64,000 nucleotides of DNA from Chryseomicrobium palamuruense (GTDB lineage: Bacteria > Bacillota > Bacilli > Bacillales_A > Planococcaceae): assembly GCF_042649045.1 (NCBI RefSeq), contig NZ_JBHSEF010000021.1:62001-126000 (forward strand). The letters run 5' to 3'. Both the position numbers and the translations under genes were made by a program. Within the stretch, counting starts at the first letter, position 1, and the number at the start of each line of letters is the position of its first letter. The notes below the pieces were generated by a model. It was given only the letters and a program-made list of their open reading frames with translations, searched no databases and was not told the DNA's origin. Positions 51,310 through 60,357 of this stretch are shown here, one piece after another.

Positions 51310-52659
51310 ATGTACATCCAACAATCCATCAATGGAGATTCGTTAACCCCGATATCGATTTTTCATCGCCTTCCGGGAAGCCACCATTTTTTATTAGAAA
51401 GTTCATTGAAACACGAAAAATCGGGGCGCTACTCTTTTATCGGTAGTGAACCCACTAAGAGTTACCGAGGAGAGAAAGGAAAACTGACAATCACCTCCCT
51501 GCAAACCGGCGAGAGACAAGAACTTTCTGGAGATGCGATGACCCTGTTAAAACAGCATTTACCTGCACCTCTCTCCCCTTCACCATTTCCGTTTTCCACT
51601 GGGGCGATTGGCTATGTCGGCTATGAAGTGCTCGGACATAACGAACCGACCGGAAAGACCTTAACAAAAGACCGAACGCTTCCAGACCTTTATTTTTTGT
51701 GGTACCCGACCATCGTCGTGTACGATCACCAGTCACATACCGTCACCGTTTTAAATAGTGAAGGAAATCAATCGGAAGTCGAGCGTGTAGTGAAGGCACT
51801 TCAAACGTATCCAGACACGGAACTTCCGGATGAGGCAGCTTCACTTAGCTTTACTTCTTCCGTGACCGAAGCCCATTTTCTCAAGCAAGTAGACCAGGTC
51901 AAGGAATGGATTCGACAAGGCGAAATTTTTCAATTGGTGCTTTCACAGAGATTGTCGGCCACCATTGATCAGAAGCCATTTGCGTATTACCGAAAGTTAC
52001 GGCGAGTGAATCCTTCTCCGTACATGTTCTACATCGATTTTGACGATGCCGTTGTCTTAGGCGCTTCTCCGGAAAGCTTCATCCGTGTCGCAGATGGGAA
52101 GCTACAGACGAACCCCATTGCCGGCACACGTCCTCGAGGAAAGACCGACGCGGAAGATATTCAACACGCAGAGAGTCTCAAAAACGACCCAAAAGAACGG
52201 GCTGAACACGATATGCTCGTCGACTTGGCCCGCAACGATGTAGGCAAACTAAGCGTCCCCGGTACCGTCAAAGTGACAAAGTACCAAGATATCGAACGTT
52301 ATCAGCATGTCATGCATTTGGTTTCAGAAGTCGAAGGCACGCTACGAGAAGACGTTCATCCTCTTGACGCGTTTACCGCTTGTTTACCAGCTGGTACGGT
52401 TTCTGGTGCACCTAAAATCCGTGCCATGCAACTGATTAACGAACTGGAGGATGTACAACGCGGAGTGTACGCTGGAGCTGTTGGGTACCTCAGTGCAGGG
52501 GGCAATTTAGATGCAGCACTTGCGATTCGCACGGCTGTCATCAGTGACGGCCTCATCGACATTCAAGCAGGAGCTGGTATCGTCTACGATTCTGTCCCGC
52601 TCAGTGAGTACCAAGAAACCTTGCACAAAGCAAAATCACTATTGGAGGTGTTCCAATGA
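51310..52659 (+). CDS. trpE: Anthranilate synthase component I
   Basis: A 449-residue chorismate-binding enzyme that makes anthranilate from chorismate with TrpG. The C-terminal catalytic core has SPESFIRVADGKLQTNPIAG, HDMLVDLARNDVGKL, CLPAGTVSGAPKIRAM and the late IQAGAGIVYDS. It is shorter than many TrpE proteins but complete at both ends. ATG 51310 follows GAGAGGAG; an upstream-extended frame to 51121 runs through the T-box and is not coding. The stop overlaps trpG by 4 bp. Confidence 0.95.
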   Translation: MYIQQSINGDSLTPISIFHRLPGSHHFLLESSLKHEKSGRYSFIGSEPTKSYRGEKGKLTITSLQTGERQELSGDAMTLLKQHLPAPLSPSPFPFSTGAIGYVGYEVLGHNEPTGKTLTKDRTLPDLYFLWYPTIVVYDHQSHTVTVLNSEGNQSEVERVVKALQTYPDTELPDEAASLSFTSSVTEAHFLKQVDQVKEWIRQGEIFQLVLSQRLSATIDQKPFAYYRKLRRVNPSPYMFYIDFDDAVVLGASPESFIRVADGKLQTNPIAGTRPRGKTDAEDIQHAESLKNDPKERAEHDMLVDLARNDVGKLSVPGTVKVTKYQDIERYQHVMHLVSEVEGTLREDVHPLDAFTACLPAGTVSGAPKIRAMQLINELEDVQRGVYAGAVGYLSAGGNLDAALAIRTAVISDGLIDIQAGAGIVYDSVPLSEYQETLHKAKSLLEVFQ

Positions 52660-53234
52660 TTTTGATCATCGATCATTACGATTCGTTTACTTATAATCTT
52701 GCCCAGTACATCGCGGAACTCGGGGAGCATGTTGAAGTTATTCGCTACGACGCTATAACGGAACAACAGATTCGTGACATGCACCCGACAACCATCGTGT
52801 TGTCACCCGGTCCCGGGCATCCGAAAGACTATACCCATACGATTGAGTTGTTTCACGCCTTGCATGGGGACTACCCGTTTCTAGGTATTTGCTTAGGGCA
52901 TCAACTAATGGGTCTGTATTTCGGCGGACAGATTATTCCGGCACCTGCAATTTTTCACGGAAAGACGTCGCAGTTACGGGATGCACAGACAGGACAAGAT
53001 GCAGGACGCGTCATGCGCTATCATTCGCTGGCTGTGGATCCGGAGACCTTGCCGCCGCTATTAGAACCTGTGGCATTTGCTCAGGAAGACGGGGCATTGA
53101 TGGAAATGAAACACCGCACCCTTCCGGTCTATGGCATGCAGTATCATCCTGAATCAATTGGTACGCCGGACGGACGCACAAGACTAGCAACGTTTTTACA
53201 AGGAGTGAGTTCAGTTGAGACAATTACTAGATGA
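52656..53234 (+). CDS. trpG: Anthranilate synthase component II (glutamine amidotransferase)
   Basis: A 192-residue class I glutamine amidotransferase. The nucleophile cysteine is in GICLGHQLMG, and the His-Glu pair in YGMQYHPESIGTPDG. It starts ILIIDHYDSFTYNLAQYI. It supplies ammonia to TrpE. Because the gene stands in the trp operon it is named trpG; whether it also serves p-aminobenzoate synthesis (PabA role) cannot be told. It overlaps trpE by 4 bp and trpD by 20 bp. Confidence 0.94.
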   Translation: MILIIDHYDSFTYNLAQYIAELGEHVEVIRYDAITEQQIRDMHPTTIVLSPGPGHPKDYTHTIELFHALHGDYPFLGICLGHQLMGLYFGGQIIPAPAIFHGKTSQLRDAQTGQDAGRVMRYHSLAVDPETLPPLLEPVAFAQEDGALMEMKHRTLPVYGMQYHPESIGTPDGRTRLATFLQGVSSVETITR

Positions 53235-54228
53235 GGTTCAGCAAGGCAAAACGCTGACACGAGATGAGATGAGACAGCTTATCGAGACCTTCTTTGAACC
53301 AAACACCTCTCAAACAGACATGAGAGATTTCCTACTTGCCCTTCATGCACGTGGAGAAACAGCAGAGGAATTAGCAGGAGCTGTGGACGCTTTGATGGCA
53401 CGCGCCACCTCCTACCCTACTGTCTCCGTCCCGTTATTAGATACATGCGGAACTGGTGGCGACCAGTCGGGCACATTTAACGTCAGCACTACTTCTGCCT
53501 TTGTCTTAGCCGGGGCAGGCTTAACCGTTGCAAAACACGGCAACCGCAGCATTTCAAGCCGTTCCGGGAGTTCCGATGTATTGGCAGCTCTAGGGCTAAC
53601 CCTTTCCCTTTCGCCGGAAGAGAGTGCGGAACAACTGACTTCTCAAGGCTTAGCGTTTCTGTTCGCACCGGACGTGCACCCAGCACTCAAGCAGTTGCAA
53701 CCTCTGCGCAAAGCCATCGGTCAACCGACGCTCTTCAACTTGATTGGCCCACTTGCCAACCCGTACTCACTCGATTGTCAGTTGATCGGCGTATACCGGC
53801 AGGATATGCAACAAACGTTAGCGCAAGCTGCACACTTACTCGGAAGACGCCGTGCCATCATTGTCACAGGGCATGGTGAGCTAGACGAGGCATCTCTTGA
53901 AGGTGCCACTCACTACACATTGCTTCATGAAGGCAGTATCACCACGCACACTTTAGCTGTAGAAGAAACGGGGTTACCTACTTATACACGTCCCGACATT
54001 CTCGGCGGAGACGCAGAGACGAATGCCCGTATTTTAGAAGACGTGTTGGATGGTAAGCCTTCTGCGTATCTCGACACCACGCTGCTCAATGCCGGACTTG
54101 CGCTATTTGCTGCGGAACGAGTTCCTTCGGTGCACCACGGGATCGAGATAGCGAGACACAGCATTCAATCCGGAAGCGCTAAAGCGAAACTCACGAACTA
54201 CCCAAAACTTGTGGAGGTGAGTCCATGA
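53215..54228 (+). CDS. trpD: Anthranilate phosphoribosyltransferase
   Basis: A 337-residue transferase that joins anthranilate to PRPP. It has the PRPP-binding glycine-rich loop DTCGTGGDQSGTFNVST, KHGNRSISSRSGSSDVL and the FNLIGPLANP motif. TTG at 53215 is the start, 7-8 bp after AAGGAGTG located within trpG. It overlaps trpG by 20 bp and trpC by 4 bp. Confidence 0.95.
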   Translation: MRQLLDEVQQGKTLTRDEMRQLIETFFEPNTSQTDMRDFLLALHARGETAEELAGAVDALMARATSYPTVSVPLLDTCGTGGDQSGTFNVSTTSAFVLAGAGLTVAKHGNRSISSRSGSSDVLAALGLTLSLSPEESAEQLTSQGLAFLFAPDVHPALKQLQPLRKAIGQPTLFNLIGPLANPYSLDCQLIGVYRQDMQQTLAQAAHLLGRRRAIIVTGHGELDEASLEGATHYTLLHEGSITTHTLAVEETGLPTYTRPDILGGDAETNARILEDVLDGKPSAYLDTTLLNAGLALFAAERVPSVHHGIEIARHSIQSGSAKAKLTNYPKLVEVSP

Positions 54229-55013
54229 CCATCTTGGATACGATTTTGACGACAAAACAACAAGAAGTGGATACGTTTCGAAAAGAGACTTTCCCTACAC
54301 GGACTATCCCCCTTCGGACGAAACTCTCGGACCGATTACGGTCGTCTGACACGTTAGAAGTGATTGCCGAAATCAAGCGTGCGTCTCCATCGAAAGGGGT
54401 CATCCACCCTTCACTTGATGCGGTAGAACTTGCTAAACGCTATGAGAAGAGTGGTGCCGCTGCGATTTCTGTCCTGACCGACACGACGTATTTTAAAGGG
54501 TCCTTCGACGACTTGAAAGCGGTGGCCGAATCTGTTGAGGTTCCTGTCCTATGTAAGGAATTTATCATTGATACCGTTCAGATTGAAAAAGCGTATGCGC
54601 ACGGTGCGTCCCTGATTCTTTTGATTGTGGCAGCACTAGAAGCCCAAACGCTTCATAAATTATTTACATTCGCTACAGACCTTGGACTTGAGGTCCTTGT
54701 AGAAGTTCATACCCCGGAAGAGCTTGCAACTGCACTTGAGTTAGGTGCTGAACTCATCGGGGTGAATAATCGCAACTTAAAAACTTTTGAAGTTTCCCTA
54801 GAAACTACACAAACGATTGCTGAACTGCTCCCTCGGGACCGTGGCATTTATTTAATCAGTGAGAGTGGCATCGTCTCTGCGCACGATGCCCTTCAAGCAA
54901 GTTCATTCGGTGCACACGGCCTTCTTGTTGGGGAGTCGCTTGTCCGCTCAAATTCGGTGGAAGAGGCACTGCCGAAACTGAAAGTAAGGAGGCATACAGA
55001 TGACGCGCATTAA
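54225..55013 (+). CDS. trpC: Indole-3-glycerol phosphate synthase
   Basis: A 262-residue TIM-barrel enzyme that closes the indole ring. It has IAEIKRASPSKG with the substrate lysine, VPVLCKEFIID, EVHTPEELATALELGAELIG with NNRNLKTFEV, and SESGI near the end. It overlaps trpD by 4 bp and trpF by 14 bp. Confidence 0.95.
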   Translation: MTILDTILTTKQQEVDTFRKETFPTRTIPLRTKLSDRLRSSDTLEVIAEIKRASPSKGVIHPSLDAVELAKRYEKSGAAAISVLTDTTYFKGSFDDLKAVAESVEVPVLCKEFIIDTVQIEKAYAHGASLILLIVAALEAQTLHKLFTFATDLGLEVLVEVHTPEELATALELGAELIGVNNRNLKTFEVSLETTQTIAELLPRDRGIYLISESGIVSAHDALQASSFGAHGLLVGESLVRSNSVEEALPKLKVRRHTDDAH

Positions 55014-55611
55014 AATCTGTGGCTTAAAACAAGCCGAGCATGTTAAGGTGGCGGTCGATGCAGGCGCTGATGCCATTGGCTTTGTCTTTGCTGAAAGTTC
55101 TCGAAAAGTCACACCCAAACAAGCGCGTGAGCTTGCGCGTTTGATTCCCTCTTCCGTGAAGAAAGTCGGTGTCTTTGTGGACAGCCTTCCGGAAGACATC
55201 AATCGAATCGCCCGCGACGTACCGCTAGATTATGTTCAACTACATGGAGATGAACCGGATGAAATCTTGGAATCGATTGATGTTCCTGTCATCCGTGCCT
55301 ATTCGATTCGTTCGTCTGAAGATGCGGCCAACGCATTCGCGAGCCCCGCTCCACTGATTTTGGTCGATGCGCCGGGTACTGCTTACCGGGGTGGGTCCGG
55401 ACACACGTTCAACTGGAAAGAACTTGAACACTACCGCTTGACGCGACCATTCATTTTAGCAGGTGGATTGAATCCAGGAAATGTGGCAGCAGCTATACAG
55501 CAAGTGCGGCCAGTCATGGTCGATGTATCAAGTGGTGTCGAAACGGCTGGCACAAAGGATCCAGAAAAAATAACGGCATTTATTCGCGCCGTACGGGAGG
55601 CTACACGATGA
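55000..55611 (+). CDS. trpF: Phosphoribosylanthranilate isomerase
   Basis: A 203-residue TIM-barrel isomerase of the Amadori rearrangement step. The catalytic cysteine is in IKICGLKQAEHV and the aspartate in LILVDAPG. QLHGDE, LAGGLNPGNV and DVSSGVET are conserved. ATG 55000 has AAGGAGG upstream, inside trpC. It overlaps trpB by 4 bp. Confidence 0.95.
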   Translation: MTRIKICGLKQAEHVKVAVDAGADAIGFVFAESSRKVTPKQARELARLIPSSVKKVGVFVDSLPEDINRIARDVPLDYVQLHGDEPDEILESIDVPVIRAYSIRSSEDAANAFASPAPLILVDAPGTAYRGGSGHTFNWKELEHYRLTRPFILAGGLNPGNVAAAIQQVRPVMVDVSSGVETAGTKDPEKITAFIRAVREATR

Positions 55612-56819
55612 CACAACCCTATACATTACCAGATACACGCGGACGTTTTGGCCCTTATGGCGGTCAGTTCGTTCCGGAAACTTTGATGCATGCCCTGCAC
55701 GAACTAGAAGTGGCCTACAAAAAGGCACAGCAAGATGAAGAGTTCCAACAAGAAGTTACTTATTATTTGGAGCAGTATGTCGGACGAGAAAACCCACTGT
55801 ATTTTGCAGAGCGTCTGACGGATCATTATGGCAGTGCCAAGGTGTACTTGAAACGCGAAGACTTGAACCACACTGGCGCACACAAAATTAACAACACTGT
55901 CGGCCAGGCTCTTCTTGCTAAACGAATGGGCAAAAAGAAAGTCGTAGCGGAAACAGGAGCCGGTCAACACGGGGTGGCTACGGCTACGGTCAGTGCGTTA
56001 TTCGGTCTCGAGTGCACCATCTTCATGGGCAAAGAGGATATTCGTCGCCAGCAACTCAACGTCTTCCGAATGGAACTGCTCGGAGCAAAAGTCGTCGAAG
56101 TGTCACAAGGCAGTGGCACGTTAAAAGATGCTGTCAATGAGGCACTTCGTTACTGGGTTACACATGTCGAAGACACCCATTACATTATGGGGTCTGTACT
56201 AGGTCCTCACCCTTTCCCTCAGATCGTTCGTGACTTCCAAGCGGTGATCGGTGCGGAAACACGCCGACAAAGTTTAGATGTGAACGGAAAACTTCCTTCT
56301 CACGTCATCGCTTGCATTGGCGGAGGAAGTAACGCGATGGGCATGTTCTACCCGTTCATTGAAGATACCGAAGTTGCGCTAATCGGTGTAGAAGCGGCTG
56401 GGCATGGCGTAGAAACCGGCAAGCACGCCGCGAGTCTAACAGGTGGAAAAGTCGGCGTCTTACATGGGGCTATGATGCACTTGTTACAAGACGAAGCGGG
56501 TCAGGTCCAAGAGGCCCATTCGATTTCAGCAGGTCTAGACTACCCCGGAATTGGACCGGAGCATAGCTATCTTCATGATACCGGTCGCGTCACCTATACA
56601 TCTGTGACCGACCAACAAGCCTTAGAAGCCCTTCAACTACTCGCTCAAACAGAAGGCATCATTCCGGCACTTGAATCGGCGCATGCTGTTGCGCACCTTG
56701 AAATGTTGTTACCTACATTGACGCCAGAAGATACAGTGGTCATCTGCTTATCGGGACGTGGCGATAAAGACGTGCACACCATTCGAGAAGCCTTGGCGAA
56801 AAAGGAGGATGCGGAATGA
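55608..56819 (+). CDS. trpB: Tryptophan synthase beta chain
   Basis: A 403-residue PLP enzyme condensing indole and serine. The Schiff-base lysine is in HTGAHKINNT. It has ETGAGQHGVATA, the phosphate-binding CIGGGSNAMG and the C-terminal CLSGRGDKD. It starts with the family hallmark GRFGPYGGQFVPE. This is the TrpB1 type that pairs with TrpA. It overlaps trpF and trpA by 4 bp each. Confidence 0.97.
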   Translation: MTQPYTLPDTRGRFGPYGGQFVPETLMHALHELEVAYKKAQQDEEFQQEVTYYLEQYVGRENPLYFAERLTDHYGSAKVYLKREDLNHTGAHKINNTVGQALLAKRMGKKKVVAETGAGQHGVATATVSALFGLECTIFMGKEDIRRQQLNVFRMELLGAKVVEVSQGSGTLKDAVNEALRYWVTHVEDTHYIMGSVLGPHPFPQIVRDFQAVIGAETRRQSLDVNGKLPSHVIACIGGGSNAMGMFYPFIEDTEVALIGVEAAGHGVETGKHAASLTGGKVGVLHGAMMHLLQDEAGQVQEAHSISAGLDYPGIGPEHSYLHDTGRVTYTSVTDQQALEALQLLAQTEGIIPALESAHAVAHLEMLLPTLTPEDTVVICLSGRGDKDVHTIREALAKKEDAE

Positions 56820-57613
56820 GTCGATTACAACATCAGATCGAAGTACGCGTCTCACGTGGAGAAACGGCATTTATCCCCTACATCATGGCGGGAGACGGAG
56901 GGCTCTCAGCACTTCGAGAGCGTCTTCAGTTTCTGGAACAAGCTGGTGCGACGGCAGTGGAACTCGGTATCCCCTTTTCCGATCCGGTAGCAGATGGTCC
57001 GGTGATTCAAGAAGCTGGTCTTCGTGCCCTGGCTGCTGGAACGACGTTACGTGGCGTTCTTGAGGAAGTGGCATCGTTTAAAGAGGAACTGTCTATCCCT
57101 CTCGTGATCATGACGTATTACAACCCAGTTGTTCAGCTGGAACTTACGACATTTGCGCAGTTAGCCGAAGCAGCCGGAATCGCTGGCGTCATTGTGCCCG
57201 ACGTGCCACTTGAAGAGTCAGAGGAATTGAAGGCTGCATTGAACGACGTCTCCATCGACCTGATTCAACTCGTTAGCTTGACAAGTCCCGCTGAACGGAT
57301 CGGACGGATTGCGGAAGCGTCTCAAGGATTTGTCTATGCGGTCACCGTGAACGGGATTACGGGTACCCGGCAGTCCCTACCGGATGAGGTATTCACACAC
57401 CTCAAGGCATTGAAAGCCGTGAGTCCGGTCCCTGTCATGGCAGGGTTTGGGGTATCGCTACCAGAACACATAGAGCAACTCGGCGCTGTGGTGGACGGCG
57501 TGATAGTCGGTAGTTACGTGGTGGACGCGTTCCAAAAAGGAGCAGAAGATACGATTTTGCCGTTGATTGGCCAAGCCCTTGCTAGAAAAGACCGCCTAGC
57601 GGTGAACAAATAG
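56816..57613 (+). CDS. trpA: Tryptophan synthase alpha chain
   Basis: A 265-residue TIM barrel that cleaves indole-3-glycerol phosphate and passes indole to TrpB. It has the catalytic glutamate in ELGIPFSDPVADGP, PLVIMTYYNPV, the aspartate region GVIVPDVPLEE and the phosphate site GFGVS. It is the last gene of the operon. The following hairpin at 57834 is over 200 bp away, beyond a repeat element. Confidence 0.96.
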   Translation: MSRLQHQIEVRVSRGETAFIPYIMAGDGGLSALRERLQFLEQAGATAVELGIPFSDPVADGPVIQEAGLRALAAGTTLRGVLEEVASFKEELSIPLVIMTYYNPVVQLELTTFAQLAEAAGIAGVIVPDVPLEESEELKAALNDVSIDLIQLVSLTSPAERIGRIAEASQGFVYAVTVNGITGTRQSLPDEVFTHLKALKAVSPVPVMAGFGVSLPEHIEQLGAVVDGVIVGSYVVDAFQKGAEDTILPLIGQALARKDRLAVNK

Positions 57614-57639
57614 AAGGTGGTTTGGTGAGGAGATGAGAT

Positions 57640-57766
57640 GGTGAGCGGACGTTCATTAGCCATGAATTCTAGTTTATTGGCCATGAAACTTGTTTTATTC
57701 GCCATGATTTCTGAATTTTTGACCATAATTTGTCTACCATTAACCACAAATGGAATTATGGAAACA
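57640..57766 (-). repeat. 21-bp heptad-repeat element, copy A
   Basis: On the minus strand the element starts GTTTCCATAATTC, continues TTGTGGTTAATGG and then runs through 21-bp units beginning ATGG, of the form ATGGCGAATAAAACAAGTTT, ending ATGGCTAATGAACG and CGCTCACC. It is an imperfect, inverted relative of the element at 60119. The units read MANKTSF-like heptads if translated. It has no clear ribosome site and lies in the trpA to sortase gap. Confidence 0.82.
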
Positions 57767-57833
57767 AAATAACCGGCCCATACTACTCATCCCAACATCC
57801 AACTACCCAAGTTCTTACTAAAAACTCAACGCA

Positions 57834-57870
57834 AAAACCCGATTCTCCTTTAACGAAGAATCGGGTTTTT
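57834..57870. terminator. Bidirectional intrinsic terminator
   Basis: AAAAACCCGATTCT and AGAATCGGGTTTTT arms, between the trp operon side and the converging sortase gene. Confidence 0.92.
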
Positions 57871-57891
57871 GGTTGTGTCTAGATATGCAGT

Positions 57892-58554
57892 CTAATCGGT
57901 TTTCAATGTGGTATATACCACGAGTCGATCTTCATAGAAGCGCCCTTCCGTGTTCCAATCGCCTGTACAGGTGATGAGATTGAGGTGGCTGCCATTGCTA
58001 AAACCGAAGATGGAGCGTACAGGTGAATCGTCCATTGGGTAAGTCTCCATACGCTGGACGACAAATGTCAGGTTTTTCCCGTCTAACGATTCCACATGCA
58101 CTTCGTCACCTGGCTTTAGTTTGTTCAATTCATAAAAGACGGCGGGACCATCCGTCCAATCGACATGACCTGCGATGACGGCGTTTCCGGGTTCACCGGG
58201 TAGATAGCCTTGTTCGTACCAACCTGGCTCTTCCGCGACATCAGGTACCCCCATTTGCCCATTGTCGAGAAGCGGTGTGCGCTGGATTTTGGCGTCTACC
58301 TCAATAGCCGGTATACGGATCCGATCGGGCACAATTCCTTCCCGTTCATCTTTAATCAATTTGGATGCAGTTAATTGTGAGCCCGGAAGGCCAATGGATG
58401 CTTCCGATTTCACAACTGTCTCCTCTAGGTTGCTATCAGTTTGAGCCAATGTATTCGAATTTTCAGGTGTGGGTTCCTCAGTCGCCTGCTGACAACCTGC
58501 CAGCAAGGCACTGCTGAGGAGAAGAGTTCCTACAGTTCGCAGGAAAGTGTTCAT
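57892..58554 (-). CDS. Lipoprotein sortase (class F-like)
   Basis: A 220-residue protein with a lipoprotein signal: hydrophobic start and lipobox LLAGC with Cys21. A linker of about 50 residues leads to a sortase domain carrying His130 (AGHVDW), the catalytic Cys196 (LITCTGDW) and Arg210 (YEDRLVVY). It would act on the outer face of the membrane, joining sorting-signal proteins to the wall or to each other. A lipid anchor in place of a transmembrane helix is unusual for sortases. It starts 3 bp after the stop of its probable substrate gene, with no good ribosome site, so it depends on coupling. Confidence 0.87.
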   Translation of the reverse strand: MNTFLRTVGTLLLSSALLAGCQQATEEPTPENSNTLAQTDSNLEETVVKSEASIGLPGSQLTASKLIKDEREGIVPDRIRIPAIEVDAKIQRTPLLDNGQMGVPDVAEEPGWYEQGYLPGEPGNAVIAGHVDWTDGPAVFYELNKLKPGDEVHVESLDGKNLTFVVQRMETYPMDDSPVRSIFGFSNGSHLNLITCTGDWNTEGRFYEDRLVVYTTLKTD

Positions 58555-58557
58555 GGC

Positions 58558-59949
58558 TTAGGCTTCGCTGTTTTTACGGCGACGAGCGACAAATGCTGTA
58601 GCACCAAGTGATGCTGCTAGCAAGCTTCCAAGCAAGAAGCCTTCTGCACCCATACCGTTTTCATCTGCTGTTCCACCCATACCTGTTTTCGGCATTCCAT
58701 CTGGCATTGCTGACCCTTGGAAGTTTTCAGGGAATTGGTCGACAATTGCTCCAGAGATGGCTTCTGAAGGCATCAACATGTGCGCATATGCTTCACGTAA
58801 GTTGCTGTAAGCTCCTTCATAGTCACCTTCCACATACAAGTCAAACGCGGCTAGTAACTGATCTACGTGAGCTGTTAATCCCGCTTCCAAGTCTGCTGCT
58901 GGTAAACGGTCTTCCGTTGCTGCTGCTAAGAATGCGGCTTGTTCGACGATATATTCATCAAGCTCTGCCATTGCTTGCTCTTGACCAGCTGCATCATCAT
59001 TTGCTGTTGCTACCACGTAGTCTACAAAGTAACCGATATGACTGTTCCAGATTTCTTTAAACTGTGCTCCACCTTCTTCACCGTAGACAGAAGCTACGGC
59101 TGCTGATAAGTCATCGGCATTCGCAAGTAGTGCTGCTGCGGATGCATCATAATCCGGGTCGCCATCGATACCATTTTGCATCGCCATCACAGCAAGTCCT
59201 GCATGCTCTGTGAAGATGCGATCAAGGTTCGCACGAAGATCAGCCGCTGGTGTGACAGCCATCGTGTTTTCAAATTGATCCGGGAATTGGTCTGTAATGG
59301 CTGTAGCTAGACCCGCTGCTACCATGACCATATGATCGATTGCTTCACGTTCATTCATATACGATGTTTCATAATCTCCAGCTACATAGCTGTCAAACGC
59401 CCAAACTAATTGGTCAACGTGCATTTTTAAACCTGCTTCTAGATCTGCTGCTTTTAGACGTCCTTCAGTTGCTGAATCTAGGAAAGCTGCTTGTTCTTTA
59501 ATATATTCGCCTAAGTCTGCAACAGCTTGGTCTTTTCCTGCTTGGTCACCTGCTGCAGTAGCATTCGCATAATCTACGAAGTACCCAATATGGCTGCTCC
59601 AGATTTCTTTAAATTGAGCACCTGCCTCATCACCGTATACGGAAGAGACAGCAGCTGTTAAATCATCTGTGTTTCCATTTAGTGCACCCGCCAATGCTTC
59701 AAAATCTTCCGTTCCGTCTGCACCTTTTTTCAACGTTTCTACTGCTAAGAATGCGTGCTCTGTAAATAAGTGAGTTAGTGCAGAGCGAAGTTCTGATGCT
59801 GGTGATGATACCCCCATGTCGCCTGTTGCTGCGCCAGTTGCATGTGACGAATGATCCCCGTGGTCATCTGCTAAAGCGACAGCTGGTACTAACATACTCA
59901 TTGATAAAGTTGCAGCTACAATAGTTTTTGTTTTCATTTTGTTATTCAT
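58558..59949 (-). CDS. Cell-wall sorted surface protein with duplicated helical domain
   Basis: A 463-residue secreted protein. A signal peptide ends near Ala27. Two copies of a helical domain follow, matching at exactly 184-residue spacing with no gaps: His65/249 (TEHA), His120/304 (SHIGYFVDY), His177/361 (HVDQL) and His206/390. Next come the sorting motif MPKTG (419-423), a hydrophobic stretch (about 437-455) and the tail RRRKN. The sortase gene follows directly. The repeated histidines suggest metal or heme binding, but no family is firmly recognised. It has a good AAAGGAG site and an ECF-type promoter. Confidence 0.85.
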   Translation of the reverse strand: MNNKMKTKTIVAATLSMSMLVPAVALADDHGDHSSHATGAATGDMGVSSPASELRSALTHLFTEHAFLAVETLKKGADGTEDFEALAGALNGNTDDLTAAVSSVYGDEAGAQFKEIWSSHIGYFVDYANATAAGDQAGKDQAVADLGEYIKEQAAFLDSATEGRLKAADLEAGLKMHVDQLVWAFDSYVAGDYETSYMNEREAIDHMVMVAAGLATAITDQFPDQFENTMAVTPAADLRANLDRIFTEHAGLAVMAMQNGIDGDPDYDASAAALLANADDLSAAVASVYGEEGGAQFKEIWNSHIGYFVDYVVATANDDAAGQEQAMAELDEYIVEQAAFLAAATEDRLPAADLEAGLTAHVDQLLAAFDLYVEGDYEGAYSNLREAYAHMLMPSEAISGAIVDQFPENFQGSAMPDGMPKTGMGGTADENGMGAEGFLLGSLLAASLGATAFVARRRKNSEA

Positions 59950-59990
59950 GTGAATCTCTCCTTTTCGTTTGGTTTCGATTGTTTTTACAT

Positions 59991-60023
59991 TAAGCTAACG
60001 GAGCGGGTCACAAGATGGATCAC
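59991..60023 (-). promoter_or_regulatory. ECF-type promoter of the surface protein/sortase operon
   Basis: On the minus strand GTGATCCA (60023-60016), 15 bp, CGTTAGCTTA (60000-59991). The same elements with the same spacing precede the ECF sigma gene at 61797-61829. Confidence 0.72.
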
Positions 60024-60118
60024 TTTTTTAAAAAATTATTTAAATCTTTTTAGAAAGGGCTTTGGTAGCTGGAGGTTCGTAAGTGGATTAGAGGTGAGAA
60101 TTGGGTGGTGGTGAGTGG

Positions 60119-60270
60119 GGAGTTTCCATAACTCGAGTTGTGGTTAATGGAATGCCGATGATGGCTAATAAACTTCAAATCATGGCTAATAAATCAAGTT
60201 TCATGGCTAATAAATCAAGTTTCATGGCTAATAAATCAAGTCTCATGGCTAATGAACGATCGCTCACCCC
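60119..60270 (+). repeat. 21-bp heptad-repeat element, copy B
   Basis: After GTTTCCATAACTC and TTGTGGTTAATGG, tandem 21-bp units begin at 60161, 60182, 60203, 60224 and 60245, each starting ATGGCTAAT. Two consecutive units are identical, and the array ends in ATGGCTAATGAACG and CGCTCACC. Translation would give MANKSSF heptads. It is inverted relative to copy A about 2.4 kb away. It occupies most of the 407-bp gap 59950-60357. Confidence 0.92.
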
Positions 60271-60317
60271 TCTCAAACACCGGCTCATCCACTCCCCACT
60301 GCTTTTTCCAAACAAAT

Positions 60318-60341
60318 AAGCCACGCATCGCTGCGTGGCTT
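60318..60341. terminator. Hairpin terminator of the anti-sigma gene
   Basis: AAGCCACGCA-TCGC-TGCGTGGCTT. It lies after the minus-strand anti-sigma gene stop. Confidence 0.82.
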
Positions 60342-60357
60342 CCTCAACTTGTCCTAT

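Noticed and set aside
60101..60319. Small protein with MANKSSF heptads
   Set aside because: The frame is a by-product of a 21-bp repeat element also found inverted at 57640-57766, with no convincing ribosome site and diverged flanks.
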